A stretch of DNA of 64,000 bases, taken from positions 391,001-455,000 of the forward strand of contig NZ_CP086380.1 in assembly GCF_020889625.1 (NCBI RefSeq), read 5' to 3'. The notes under the pieces are model-generated. The model did no database searches. It was not told the origin of the DNA and saw only the letters and a list, made by a program, of their open reading frames with translations. Both the position numbers and the translations under genes were made by a program. This document shows positions 22,417 through 30,510 of this stretch, one piece after another (positions within the stretch are counted from its first letter, which is position 1; each line of letters opens with the position of its first letter). The stretch comes from Deinococcus radiophilus (GTDB taxonomy: Bacteria; Deinococcota; Deinococci; Deinococcales; Deinococcaceae).

Positions 22417-23247
22417 ATGACTGCTGGGGCCAAAACCATTCGCTACCGTTCGCTGGGCTACCAGACCGATCTGGCGGTGCTGGCCCATCAGGGGTTGGTG
22501 GTGGAGCCGCGTGACGCTTACCAGGTGATTCGCACCCCGGAGAATCCGCATTTTTGGTGGGGCAACTTTCTGCTTTATCCCTCCCTCGCGGCAGATACCG
22601 ATCCACAGGCATGGCTGGCCGCCTTCGAGCAAGAATTTCCACAGGCCCAGCACCGGACCTTTGGGCTGGACTCGCCGCTGCGCCCGCCCGAGGAGGCAGT
22701 GCGCCGCTTCGAGGCCCTGGGCTTTCGGCTGGATTCGCTGGCGGTGCTGACGGCGCAGCGGCTGGGGCCCGTTCGCCCACTGCCCGCCGGGGCGCAGGTG
22801 CGCCCACTGGAGAGCGGCGACGACTGGCACCAGTTGCTCAATTTGCGGCTGGCGGTGAATGCGGGGCAGACCGACTATTTGCCGTTTGCCCAGCGCAAGG
22901 TGCAGCAGGCGTGGGCCATGCAGCAGGCTGGGGCCGGGGCATACTGGGGTGCCTTTGTGGGGCGGGCCTTGCGGGCGGCGCTGGGGATTTACCAGGCTGG
23001 AACACACCGGGATGAGCGGCTGGCCCGCTACCAGAGTGTGGAAACCCACCCGGACTGGCGCTCGCAGGGTCTGGCTGGCAACCTGGTGGTGGCAGCCGGG
23101 GACTGGGCACGCCGTGACCTGGGAGCCGACCGTCTGGTGATCGTCGCTGACACCGAATACCACGCGCAGGCGCTCTATCAGCGGCTGGGGTTCGGGGTGG
23201 CCGAACCTGAGTGGGCGCTGGAGCGGCCCCCATCTCCAGCCGACTGA
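22417..23247 (+). CDS. GNAT-family N-acetyltransferase
   Basis: 276 residues. The N-terminal half is a degenerate GNAT-like domain (FWWGNFLLYPS ... EALGFRLDSLAVLTAQ). The C-terminal half (from about residue 130) keeps the acetyl-CoA motif ETHPDWRSQGLAGNLV and ends ADTEYHAQALYQRLGF, the classic late GNAT segment. The tandem arrangement is common in larger members. Substrate unknown. Confidence 0.85.
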   Translation: MTAGAKTIRYRSLGYQTDLAVLAHQGLVVEPRDAYQVIRTPENPHFWWGNFLLYPSLAADTDPQAWLAAFEQEFPQAQHRTFGLDSPLRPPEEAVRRFEALGFRLDSLAVLTAQRLGPVRPLPAGAQVRPLESGDDWHQLLNLRLAVNAGQTDYLPFAQRKVQQAWAMQQAGAGAYWGAFVGRALRAALGIYQAGTHRDERLARYQSVETHPDWRSQGLAGNLVVAAGDWARRDLGADRLVIVADTEYHAQALYQRLGFGVAEPEWALERPPSPAD

Positions 23248-23368
23248 TGAGCGATGCCAAAGATTCCAAACGGTTCCATCCTGGCCGGACTCACAAAACC
23301 ATAAAATGTGAATACTCTCCCTTTTGTGTCAAGTCGGTGCGCGATCTAGCCTGAGCGTGGAGGACTCC

Positions 23369-24778
23369 ATGAAAATGAATCGGATGGTAACCGCAGTGGT
23401 AGCTCTGGCTTTCGGTACTCAGGCAGGGGCACTGCCCGCCATTCCCAACTGCGCCGCTGAGCGCAGTAATCCGCGCTGCATCGCCAATAACGATGCTTCG
23501 GCGGCAGGCACCATTGGCAGCGGTCCTTCCTTTTATCAGGGTGGGACGCGCGATGAGCTGCGGGGCGGCTTTGTCACCGCCGACGGCCAGAAGCTGATTG
23601 TGGCGATCAATACCCTCAGCGACGTGAATGACCGTTATGGCGCAGTCATGGAAGTGGATCTGAACACCGGCAATCGCCGGATCATCAGTGGTTACCTGAA
23701 CTCCACCGAGAGCCGGGGCAAAGGCGTGACCACCCAGGGCGACCGGGGCCAGACCGAGCTGTACGACCTGGGCCGTGTGTCGGACGTGAACCCGCTGCCC
23801 GGTGGCGACCTGGTGGCCTACAGTGGCGGTCAGGCCATCCGGATCAATGCGGGGACTGGGGACCGCACCCTGCTGTGGACCTCCGCAACCAGTGGGGATA
23901 CCCGTGTGCGTGACGGTGTAGAGCGCAAATTCACCGCCGGTGGGACGGCTGGCGCAGCAGCGGGCCGCGTGGCGGTGCCGGATGTCAGCGTGAATACTCC
24001 GCTGGGCAACATCAGCCTGGGTGGACTGTTGGGCGGCAACCGTGGCAATGCGCAGCCTGCTGCCACTGCTGCCCCGCAGCCAGGCAACGGTTACTTCTGC
24101 CCTCAGTCCACTCCAGCGCCCCGCCCAGCCATCCCCCGTTCCAGCATCGCTACGGACGCCCAGGGCAATATCTACCTGCTGCACGACAACAATCCGCTGG
24201 GTTCGGGCCTGGCCCTGTTCAAGCTGGACGCTTCCAAGGATTACCGCTGCACCGCAGTTTCGCAGTTCAGCGCCAATGGCGAGAACGTCGTGGGTGGCGG
24301 CATTCCCTGGGTGGCCAACACCACCTCCAGCGGTCCACTGTTCGGCGACTTGATTCTGGCGGGGGACACCGTTTACGCGGCCGGTGGCCCCAACCCCAAC
24401 TACATTGTGGTGGGTGTCAATACCCGCAGTGGCGAACGTACCCTGGTGTCGGGCCAGCGCACCGGCAACGGCGTGCAGGTCTTCAAAAAGGGCAACGGTG
24501 AAGCCCTGATCGGCGAAAGTCTGGCCTTCAGCAACAACTTCCTCTACACCACCGAGGAACAGGTCAATGCGGTGGGCTTCTCGCCGGTGCGGATTGACCC
24601 CCGCACCGGGGACCGCACTGCTCTGCCCGTTGCCAAGGACAGCCCACTGTCCGTCGGCTGGGCCAGCGATACTCAGCTGTACGCTATCCCCAACTCCAAC
24701 AAGTTGCTGGTATGGTACCGCCGCGCCCTGCACCTCTATGACCCAGCTACGGGTCAGAATATGATCCTGTCGCGCTGA
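23369..24778 (+). CDS. Secreted propeller-like protein of unknown function
   Basis: 469 residues from the ATG at 23369, with GGAGG 6 nt upstream. Signal peptide residues about 1-21 (ends QAGA). The mature protein has repeated strands of the type VMEVDLNTGNRRIISG, IRINAGTGDRTLLW, VGVNTRSGERTLVSG, RIDPRTGDRTALPV and LYDPATGQNMIL at roughly regular spacing, which points to a beta-propeller with at least five visible blades. A Gly/Ala/Pro insert lies near residues 190-265. Four Cys occur in the mature part, which could form disulfides outside the cytoplasm. No catalytic motif recognised. A TTGTGT-17-TAGCCT pair at 23324-23352 is a possible, weak promoter. Confidence 0.7.
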   Translation: MKMNRMVTAVVALAFGTQAGALPAIPNCAAERSNPRCIANNDASAAGTIGSGPSFYQGGTRDELRGGFVTADGQKLIVAINTLSDVNDRYGAVMEVDLNTGNRRIISGYLNSTESRGKGVTTQGDRGQTELYDLGRVSDVNPLPGGDLVAYSGGQAIRINAGTGDRTLLWTSATSGDTRVRDGVERKFTAGGTAGAAAGRVAVPDVSVNTPLGNISLGGLLGGNRGNAQPAATAAPQPGNGYFCPQSTPAPRPAIPRSSIATDAQGNIYLLHDNNPLGSGLALFKLDASKDYRCTAVSQFSANGENVVGGGIPWVANTTSSGPLFGDLILAGDTVYAAGGPNPNYIVVGVNTRSGERTLVSGQRTGNGVQVFKKGNGEALIGESLAFSNNFLYTTEEQVNAVGFSPVRIDPRTGDRTALPVAKDSPLSVGWASDTQLYAIPNSNKLLVWYRRALHLYDPATGQNMILSR

Positions 24779-24790
24779 TTTAGACATTTG

Positions 24791-24835
24791 CTGGGGAATC
24801 TCATCAGCCGTCTGGGCTGGAGTGAGATTCCCCAG
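24791..24835 (+). terminator. Terminator of the secreted propeller gene
   Basis: Perfect 13-bp arms (24791-24803 and 24823-24835) with an inner CAGCC/GGCTG stem; only a short T-rich stretch follows. Confidence 0.75.
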
Positions 24836-24949
24836 TGACTTTGGCCGACGTGGCAGGGGTTCCTCAGGCTGGCCGGAGTGGTTCACAGTGGGCCTTAGAG
24901 AAGCTTGGTGTTCGGCCTGTGCCCAAGCTCCCTGCGCGAAACTGGGTGC

Positions 24950-25183
24950 ATGTCTGATTTCCCCCGCCTGATGGTGCTGCTGGGCCTGGTGTTGGTGGGC
25001 CTGGGCCTGCTGTGGGCTTATTCTCCCGGCACGCTGAAGACCCTCTTTGGTTGGTTTGGCCACCTGCCCGGTGATACTCGCTACCAGAACGGCAACACGT
25101 TCGTCTTCGTGCCCTGGGTCAGCATGTTGGCGATCAGCTTGGTGCTGTCGCTCCTGAGTGCCTTACTGCGGATGTTTCGTTAG
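24950..25183 (+). CDS. DUF2905 small membrane protein
   Basis: 77 residues with two membrane helices (about 6-24 and 53-73) joined by the conserved loop GWFGHLPGDTRYQNGNTFVFVP, the DUF2905 signature. The start at 24950 was preferred to an upstream in-frame GTG because it begins the conserved region directly. Function of DUF2905 is unknown; it is widespread, usually as a single gene. Confidence 0.85.
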   Translation: MSDFPRLMVLLGLVLVGLGLLWAYSPGTLKTLFGWFGHLPGDTRYQNGNTFVFVPWVSMLAISLVLSLLSALLRMFR

Positions 25184-25246
25184 CCGGAGTTGAACCGCTG
25201 GCGATCCAATTGGGACGTGGCCCGCGCTGCCGCCGGATGCTTGGTC

Positions 25247-25252
25247 TACACT
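25247..25252 (+). promoter_or_regulatory. -10 hexamer of the glutaredoxin gene
   Basis: TACACT ends 7 nt before the ATG at 25260. Confidence 0.6.
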
Positions 25253-25259
25253 GACAGCC

Positions 25260-25517
25260 ATGACTGATCAGACTGTCACGATGTACACCACCAGCTGGTG
25301 CCCCGATTGCGTGGTGGCCAAGCGGGCGCTGACGGCGCGTGGTATCGCCTTTACCGAAATCAACATCGAGCAAGACGAGACGGCTGCCGATCAGGTGATG
25401 CAGATCAATGGAGGACGCCGCAGTGTCCCCACGCTGGTCTACGGGGAGGTGGCCCATAGCCTGAGTGGTTTTCGCCCCCAGAAGCTGGATGCCTTCCTGG
25501 CTGAAGCTGGGCTGTAA
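25260..25517 (+). CDS. Glutaredoxin/mycoredoxin-like protein
   Basis: 85 residues, a single thioredoxin-fold domain. The active site is YTTSWCPDCVVAK (CPDC, Cys14 and Cys17); VPTLVYG supplies the cis-Pro loop. In organisms using bacillithiol rather than glutathione, such proteins would be reduced through bacillithiol or by a dedicated reductase; this is inference. Single gene with its own promoter and terminator. Confidence 0.88.
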   Translation: MTDQTVTMYTTSWCPDCVVAKRALTARGIAFTEINIEQDETAADQVMQINGGRRSVPTLVYGEVAHSLSGFRPQKLDAFLAEAGL

Positions 25518-25532
25518 CCTTCACCGGCCAGT

Positions 25533-25566
25533 AAAATCCCCCGCCACAATTTGGGCGGGGGATTTT
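25533..25566. terminator. Terminator of the glutaredoxin gene
   Basis: Perfect 13-bp inverted repeat (AAAATCCCCCGCC and complement) with an 8-nt loop and A/T flanks on both sides, so it can act in both directions. Confidence 0.88.
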
Positions 25567-25588
25567 GACTTGATTTGGTGACGGGCTT

Positions 25589-25639
25589 AGAAGCTATCCG
25601 GAAAATAAGGTGCGGAGCCTGATTGCCCGGACAGCCTCT
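25589..25639. repeat. 51-nt imperfect palindrome sharing a 15-mer with 61370-61384
   Basis: Arms 25589-25610 and 25618-25639 match at 17 of 22 positions around a 7-nt loop, and the right arm covers the stop codon of the minus-strand gene. The left arm contains TAGAAGCTATCCGGA (from 25588), which recurs exactly at 61370. It may be a remnant of an IS end or a small dispersed repeat. Confidence 0.6.
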
Positions 25640-26378
25640 AGTAGAAGCTGCCCAGGTCCAGCGGAACGCTGTAACCGCACTGACTCTTTTCGTTGTAGAA
25701 CTGCACGTTGACTTTGCCGTTGGGGTCGAAGCGCAGGCCAGTCTGGCCCTCGGCTGGGCTGGCGTCAAAGTAATACACCACCGTGCCGCTCCACAGGCCA
25801 TCTGCACTTTGCTTCCAGTCGGCCACGTAGCTCTGGCGGGCCGGGTTGACGAAAGTGTTTTCGCCGGTCTGCAGGCGCACGCGGTAGGCGCGGCGGGTCT
25901 GCTCGCTGGCGGCTCCCGTCACTTTGATGTCCACCCGCAGCTGGTTGTCTGCGATCAGCCGGGCACGCTGAGCGCGGGCCTCTTCGGTGAGGGCGTCTTC
26001 AGGCCGCAGGTTGTTCCAGTCCACGTAGGCTTTGGCGGCTTGCTGTTGCAGCACGTCGGCCTGGCCGCTGGCGGTGACGCTCAGCATGCGGCTGCCTTCA
26101 GCGTAGTCCTGGGGGGCAGCCAGCCAGCCACTCAGGCAGCTGGCCTCTCCGGCAAACTGATTCACGCCGCCAGGGGTCTTGAAGGCGCCATTTTCTACAG
26201 CCAGATTTACGGTCTGGTAGGTGGGCTTGGCACCTTCGACCGGACGCTGAAAGGCCGTGTCAATGACGGTCTTGGCGGTGGGCTGGTCCAGGGTGGGCGT
26301 CCAGGCCAGGGCGCTGGAGGCCAGCAGGGGCAAAGCGATCAGGGACATGGTCAGGCGGGTGGGTACAGGGTTACGCAT
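25638..26378 (-). CDS. Secreted protein of unknown function
   Basis: 246 residues from the ATG at 26378 with AGAGAGG upstream. Signal peptide about residues 1-25 (ends SALA). The mature part has two Cys (in GEASCLSGW and KSQCGYS) that could pair outside the cytoplasm, a helical middle (TEEARAQRARLIADNQLRVDIK) and a C-terminal beta-rich end (WSGTVVYYFDAS ... GLRFDPNGKVNVQFYN). No family recognised. It lies upstream of nothing co-directional; the TonB-like operon on the same strand ends 123 bases before it. Confidence 0.7.
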   Translation of the reverse strand: MRNPVPTRLTMSLIALPLLASSALAWTPTLDQPTAKTVIDTAFQRPVEGAKPTYQTVNLAVENGAFKTPGGVNQFAGEASCLSGWLAAPQDYAEGSRMLSVTASGQADVLQQQAAKAYVDWNNLRPEDALTEEARAQRARLIADNQLRVDIKVTGAASEQTRRAYRVRLQTGENTFVNPARQSYVADWKQSADGLWSGTVVYYFDASPAEGQTGLRFDPNGKVNVQFYNEKSQCGYSVPLDLGSFY

Positions 26379-26486
26379 GGCAAAAACCTCTCTTGGTGAA
26401 TTTCGGTGCATCTCAGTCAGTCTTGGTAAAGGGCGTCACGAATGGGAATATCAGATCAAGCTGAACGGAAACTGAAACGAAGCTGA

Positions 26487-26516
26487 TTAGTACAGGTACA
26501 CTTAGTACAGGTACAC
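26487..26516. repeat. 15-bp tandem duplication at the TonB-like stop codon
   Basis: TTAGTACAGGTACAC occurs twice head to tail (26487-26501 and 26502-26516). On the minus strand each unit reads Val-Tyr-Leu-Tyr-stop, so the last four codons and the stop of the TonB-like gene are duplicated just beyond its end. Confidence 0.9.
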
Positions 26517-28838
26517 CAGCCGGCACTGTGAACCGACCGTCTGGAACTGCGCCGCTGCTGCCGCGTCCAGCTGGGCCGAGTTCAGCAAGACGGTATTGGT
26601 GGCCTGCGGATCGCGGACCAGCCCGGTGGCACGTACGGTCGTGAATTCGCCGTACTGGGAGCTGATTTCGCCCTCGGTATGGAAATAGCTGAGCAGGCCT
26701 TCATTGGCCAGCGTACTGTTCACGTTGGCGATCTGCTGCTGGGTGGGCCACAGTCGCTCGCCGCCGGGACCATAGATATAGCTGAACTGCGAGGTCTGAA
26801 AGTTGCCCAGGCCGCGCACGTCCACGACCACAGTGCAGACCTGAGATCCCCGGCTTGCCGTCTGGTCCATATCGGCACCGGTAGGTTCGGCTGGGCCTGC
26901 TGCGGGTGCAGGTGTGACAGCGGGAGGGGCTGGAGCGGGTGAACCACTGCCGGCAGGCGTGGCTGGCGCAGCTTCACCTTCGCCGCTGCCTGTGCCCTGT
27001 CCAGTTCCTGTACCACCAGTACCAACGCCTGGTACCGGCGCTTCAGCCGTGCCAGGGCCAGTGGTCCCACCACTGCCGTCCCCACTACTGGCGCTGCTCC
27101 CTGCGGCGGCTTGTGCGGCAGGGACTTCTCCAGTGCCGGGGCCTGCCACACTGCCAGCACCTACGCCAGCGACAGGGGCACCTTCACCTTGGGTACCGCC
27201 CTGATCGGCGCCGGGGCCACGGCCTACACCGCCGGTTCCGGCTGCCGGGGCTGGCGCTGCGGCTTCACCGCTGCCGCCCGCGCCCGTGCCGCCTACTGGC
27301 GCGGCCGCCACTTCGGCACTGCCTGGACCAGCCACGGCGGCTGGTCCTGCCGCCGCCACTGGGGCTTCACCATTGCCATCGTCGGTGCCTGCGGTTCCGC
27401 CTACAGCTGCAGCGGGAGCTTCCGCCGCTTCCGCTTGGCCGCCAGTGCCTGTTGCAGCAGTGTCGGCGCCAGCTACCGGCGCGGCGGGAACCTCGGCTTC
27501 GGCACCGGGTGTCTGACCGCTTCCAGTTACGGGGGCCTGGGCCACCTCGCCTCCTGGAGCGGGCGTGGGTGCTGCAGCTCCGGCAGCGGGTCCACTCGCG
27601 CTTTCCGTTTCGGGGGTGGTGTCGTCTGCTACCGTTTCCCCGGTCCCTGGCGTCTGGGTGGTCGGCGTAGCAGCGTTGGTCGGTACACTGCTGACCGGTC
27701 CACCTGGAACCGGTGCTTCCTCAGTGGAAGCGATGGGTGCGCCTGGAGCGTTGATCAAAGGAAGCTCCGGCAGATCGGTGTCACCAGGGGTCGTCGCAGC
27801 TGGTGCGGCTGGGGCTGCCGGAGCGTCTGCCAGCACGCTGTCCGGTACTGAAACGGCGGGTACTGGGGCCTCCGCTCGGGGTGCCGCCTCCGGAGTGGTT
27901 TCGGTGATGGGGGCACTGGGGGTATCTGTGACCGGCTGTTCAGCTGCCGTGGCCTCCTCATCAGGGACCTGGGCCACCTCGGACGCAGCTGGCTCGGCTG
28001 GAGGTTCTGCCACAGGCTCCGGTGTAGGTGGGGTCAGAGCTGGGGCCACGGCCTGAGGCTCAGTAGTGGGTAATGGCTCTGGCGTGGCCTGCGGGGGGGT
28101 GATGGTCACAGGAGCCTGCGCCACTTCGGGTTCAGGCGGTGCGCTGTCCAGCACGGTGGGTGCTGGGCGGGGTGGGGTTTCAGGGGTCACGGCCACCTGG
28201 GCAGGTGGCGCAGCGGGCTCAGGCTCAGGTGCGGTCAACGCCGGGGCGTCAGGCTCTGCAGCTATAGCCGCAGCGGGTGCGGGCTCCGGCAGATTCTCCC
28301 GGCGTGGCAAGTCCTGCAGCGTAGGCGGCAGGGTAGCCACGCTGGGTGCTGGGCTGGACGGCGCAGAGACATCGGCTGGGCCAGCCGGGGCCGCGCCGCC
28401 TGCCAGAGCTGGAGGGGGAACGGATGTCGGCGCATTTCCGCCTGCAGCGCTGCTGGCTGGTCCAGAGCCGCTGCCACCTCCGCCCCTGCCTCCACCACCA
28501 CCACTGGCGCTCCCACCACTGCTCCCAGACGCCGTGTCGCTGTTCTCGGTGAGCGGCTCAGGCGGCGGGGTGTCGGCACGCCGGGGCGCCAGCGCCACGA
28601 TCTCCAGCGGGGCGTCCTTGGGGTCACGCAGGTCGCCGTCCTCGGAGCCAGGGCTGTCCAGCGTGGCACTCACCTGCGGAGGTGTCAGCACGGTGGCTTC
28701 CCACAGCGCCGGGGCCACCTGCCGGATCAGCAGCAGACCCATGAGCAGGGCGCCGTGCATGATCAGGCTCAGGCCAGCGGCCCGCAGATCTTCCCGGCGC
28801 TGCTCCTGTCGCTGCTCCGGGGGGGTCCAGGTGGTCAC
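26502..28838 (-). CDS. TonB-like protein with giant Pro/Ala/Gly/Thr linker
   Basis: 778 residues, about three times a usual TonB. The N-terminus has one membrane helix (about 20-41, cytosolic side first) as in TonB/TolA. Residues about 60-655 are low complexity: Pro/Ala/Glu-rich at first, then Gly/Ala/Thr-rich with repeating APV, GTG and AGP units. The C-terminal 122 residues are a folded domain with CTVVVDVRGLGNFQTS, a YGEFTTVRATGLV strand and two Cys near positions 668 and 773. This end does not look like canonical TonB; it faintly recalls LPP20/FlgT-type domains. It is third in an exbB-exbD operon (start overlaps the exbD stop by 4 bases), so it probably spans the periplasm and passes proton-motive energy to an outer-layer partner. 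Confidence 0.7.
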   Translation of the reverse strand: MTTWTPPEQRQEQRREDLRAAGLSLIMHGALLMGLLLIRQVAPALWEATVLTPPQVSATLDSPGSEDGDLRDPKDAPLEIVALAPRRADTPPPEPLTENSDTASGSSGGSASGGGGGRGGGGSGSGPASSAAGGNAPTSVPPPALAGGAAPAGPADVSAPSSPAPSVATLPPTLQDLPRRENLPEPAPAAAIAAEPDAPALTAPEPEPAAPPAQVAVTPETPPRPAPTVLDSAPPEPEVAQAPVTITPPQATPEPLPTTEPQAVAPALTPPTPEPVAEPPAEPAASEVAQVPDEEATAAEQPVTDTPSAPITETTPEAAPRAEAPVPAVSVPDSVLADAPAAPAAPAATTPGDTDLPELPLINAPGAPIASTEEAPVPGGPVSSVPTNAATPTTQTPGTGETVADDTTPETESASGPAAGAAAPTPAPGGEVAQAPVTGSGQTPGAEAEVPAAPVAGADTAATGTGGQAEAAEAPAAAVGGTAGTDDGNGEAPVAAAGPAAVAGPGSAEVAAAPVGGTGAGGSGEAAAPAPAAGTGGVGRGPGADQGGTQGEGAPVAGVGAGSVAGPGTGEVPAAQAAAGSSASSGDGSGGTTGPGTAEAPVPGVGTGGTGTGQGTGSGEGEAAPATPAGSGSPAPAPPAVTPAPAAGPAEPTGADMDQTASRGSQVCTVVVDVRGLGNFQTSQFSYIYGPGGERLWPTQQQIANVNSTLANEGLLSYFHTEGEISSQYGEFTTVRATGLVRDPQATNTVLLNSAQLDAAAAAQFQTVGSQCRLVYLY

Positions 28839-29272
28839 TCCGCGCCTCCTCCGGCCGCTTCGGTGGCGGTGCCCAGGGCCAGGCGCACTCCACCGGCAGC
28901 CTTGATGGTGTCCATGACCTCCACCACAGCGCCGTAGTTGCCGCCCTCATCGGCCCGCAGGCCCACCAGGCCGCCGGACGCTTCGACCATTGGCGGCAGT
29001 TGCTGGCTCAGGGCCTCCAGGGTGGTGGGTTCGCCCATCAGGAAAATGCCGCCTGCCGCGTCCACACTGACCACGGGCAGGTCCGGCGTTTCCTCCACCG
29101 TCATGTTGGCGCGGGGCAGGTCCAGCGGGAGGGCCTGACCCACGTCACCTTCGGACAGTGAACTGGTCAGGAAGAAGAAGATCAGCAGCAACAACACCAC
29201 ATCCACCATCGGTGCGAAGTCGAAGGTGACCGGGGTGTCGTCCCGCAGGCGTCGGCGGCCTGGGCGGGTCAC
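28835..29272 (-). CDS. exbD: ExbD/TolR-family proton channel subunit
   Basis: 145 residues. A basic N-terminus, one membrane helix with the essential Asp24 ([15 protein letters not shown]), then a periplasmic domain ([18 protein letters not shown] ... [23 protein letters not shown]) typical of ExbD/TolR. With ExbB it forms a proton-driven motor. It overlaps exbB by four bases and the TonB-like gene by four bases, so the three are one translational unit. ExbD versus TolR cannot be separated by sequence alone. Confidence 0.9.
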   Translation of the reverse strand: MTRPGRRRLRDDTPVTFDFAPMVDVVLLLLIFFFLTSSLSEGDVGQALPLDLPRANMTVEETPDLPVVSVDAAGGIFLMGEPTTLEALSQQLPPMVEASGGLVGLRADEGGNYGAVVEVMDTIKAAGGVRLALGTATEAAGGGAE

Positions 29273-29973
29273 GGGGTGGCCTCAGCCGTTTCGAAGGTAG
29301 GTGACAAGCGCTCGGCTTCGGCGGCGCGGCTGGGCAGGGTGCTGCGGGCGGTCAGGCTGCCAGGGCGGCTCAACCAGCCAGGCAGTTCTTCGCGCACCCG
29401 CTCGGCACTGGCCGCGATGCGGTCCGCCTGAGAGCGCAGGGCGTTGCGGGCCACATAGGCGATGATGGCAACGACCAGGCCGCCTGCGGTGTTGATCAGT
29501 GCCTCGCTGATGCCCTGGCCCAGCTCGGTGGGCGAAGGATTGGTCGTTGCCGAGAACACCAGAAAGGAACGCACCATCCCGATCACGGTGCCCAGCAGTC
29601 CCAGCAGCGGAGCGATCTGTGCGGCGGTGCCCAGGGCGCTCAGGCCAGCGTACAGGCGGCTGTCCTCGGCCAGCAGCGCAGAGTTCATGGCCGAGCCAGC
29701 AGCGTCCGGTCCCCAGTCGGCGCGGGCCAGCCCGGCACGCATCACATTGGCTACCGGTGAACTCTGGCCGGTGTAATCCAGCTCGGCCAGCGCGGCGCTG
29801 GGGCCGGACTCGGCCGTGGTGGCCCGCGCCCGCTCAATCACGGCGGTGGGGTCCTGACCTAGCCGGGCCAGCGTCTGTGCGCGGGCGAAGGCCAGAAACA
29901 GTACATACACCGAAAGGGCGATCAGGACATAAAACAGCGGGCCTGCGGCGGTCAGAAGCTCCAGGATAGTCAC
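29269..29973 (-). CDS. exbB: ExbB/TolQ/MotA-family proton channel subunit
   Basis: 234 residues, GTG start with TAAGGA just upstream. Three membrane helices: near the N-terminus, around [18 protein letters not shown] and around [17 protein letters not shown]. The conserved Thr residues of the last two helices line the proton path. A cytosolic loop lies between helices 1 and 2. The C-terminal tail (after about 195) is Ser/Glu-rich. It pairs with ExbD to drive the TonB-like protein encoded third. Confidence 0.9.
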   Translation of the reverse strand: MTILELLTAAGPLFYVLIALSVYVLFLAFARAQTLARLGQDPTAVIERARATTAESGPSAALAELDYTGQSSPVANVMRAGLARADWGPDAAGSAMNSALLAEDSRLYAGLSALGTAAQIAPLLGLLGTVIGMVRSFLVFSATTNPSPTELGQGISEALINTAGGLVVAIIAYVARNALRSQADRIAASAERVREELPGWLSRPGSLTARSTLPSRAAEAERLSPTFETAEATP

Positions 29974-30115
29974 GTCCTTACCGTTACCACGCCTGGAGGT
30001 GGCAAGGGTGAAGTGAAGCTGACGTGGCCATGAGTCGCCCGTGAGCCGAGGGGCGTGGGCGCGGGCCTTAACCTTGCTCCTAAGTGATTATCAGCGTCCC
30101 GCAGACCGGAGGCGC

Positions 30116-30121
30116 TACTCT
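30116..30121 (+). promoter_or_regulatory. -10 hexamer of the 30128 gene
   Basis: TACTCT ends 6 nt before the ATG at 30128. Confidence 0.55.
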
Positions 30122-30127
30122 GTAGCC

Positions 30128-30391
30128 ATGACCGACCATAACAATCAAGGCGACCAGCAGGAAAGTCAGGAGATCAGCAATGTGGACTTGCAGTTCCAGC
30201 ACACCCGCGCGGCTCAGCAGGGCAAGAATGACGACCTGAACGCTGAAGTCGTCGCTGAGAGCAGTGAACCCGGCCAATACGAGCAGCAGGGCCTGGACCG
30301 TCACGATGTGGGCGTGGAACAGACCATGGACGCCAGTGATCCACCCAGCACCAACATGGGCGACGACGAGAACCGTTACGGCGAGAAGTAA
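30128..30391 (+). CDS. Small acidic hydrophilic protein
   Basis: 87 residues, strongly acidic and rich in Gln, Asn, Asp and Glu, with no membrane segment or Cys. Sequence such as NNQGDQQESQEIS and DASDPPSTNMGDDENRYGEK suggests an intrinsically disordered cytosolic protein. Supported by its own promoter hexamer and a downstream hairpin with T7. It resembles the style of the acidic protein at 52841 but I cannot align them. Function unknown; hydrophilic disordered proteins in desiccation-tolerant bacteria are sometimes protective, which is only a suggestion here. Confidence 0.65.
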   Translation: MTDHNNQGDQQESQEISNVDLQFQHTRAAQQGKNDDLNAEVVAESSEPGQYEQQGLDRHDVGVEQTMDASDPPSTNMGDDENRYGEK

Positions 30392-30426
30392 AAGTCACTT
30401 ACGGGTTCGGCACCGACCCGCAGCAA

Positions 30427-30463
30427 GAGGCGTAGGGCGTAACAGCTCAGGCGCCTTTTTTTG
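30427..30463 (+). terminator. Probable terminator after the small acidic gene
   Basis: AGGCG / CGCCT arms separated by about 20 nt and followed by seven T. Short stem, so moderate. Confidence 0.5.
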
Positions 30464-30510
30464 ATGCCCCGGTGGCTGGGGCATTGGATCCCATCTGCTC
30501 TAATGCCCGC

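Noticed and set aside
26939..27851. Long plus-strand frames inside the TonB-like linker
   Set aside because: Low-complexity GC-rich repeats give stop-free shadows in other frames; composition (Cys/Arg/His-rich) is not protein-like and no promoter is present.
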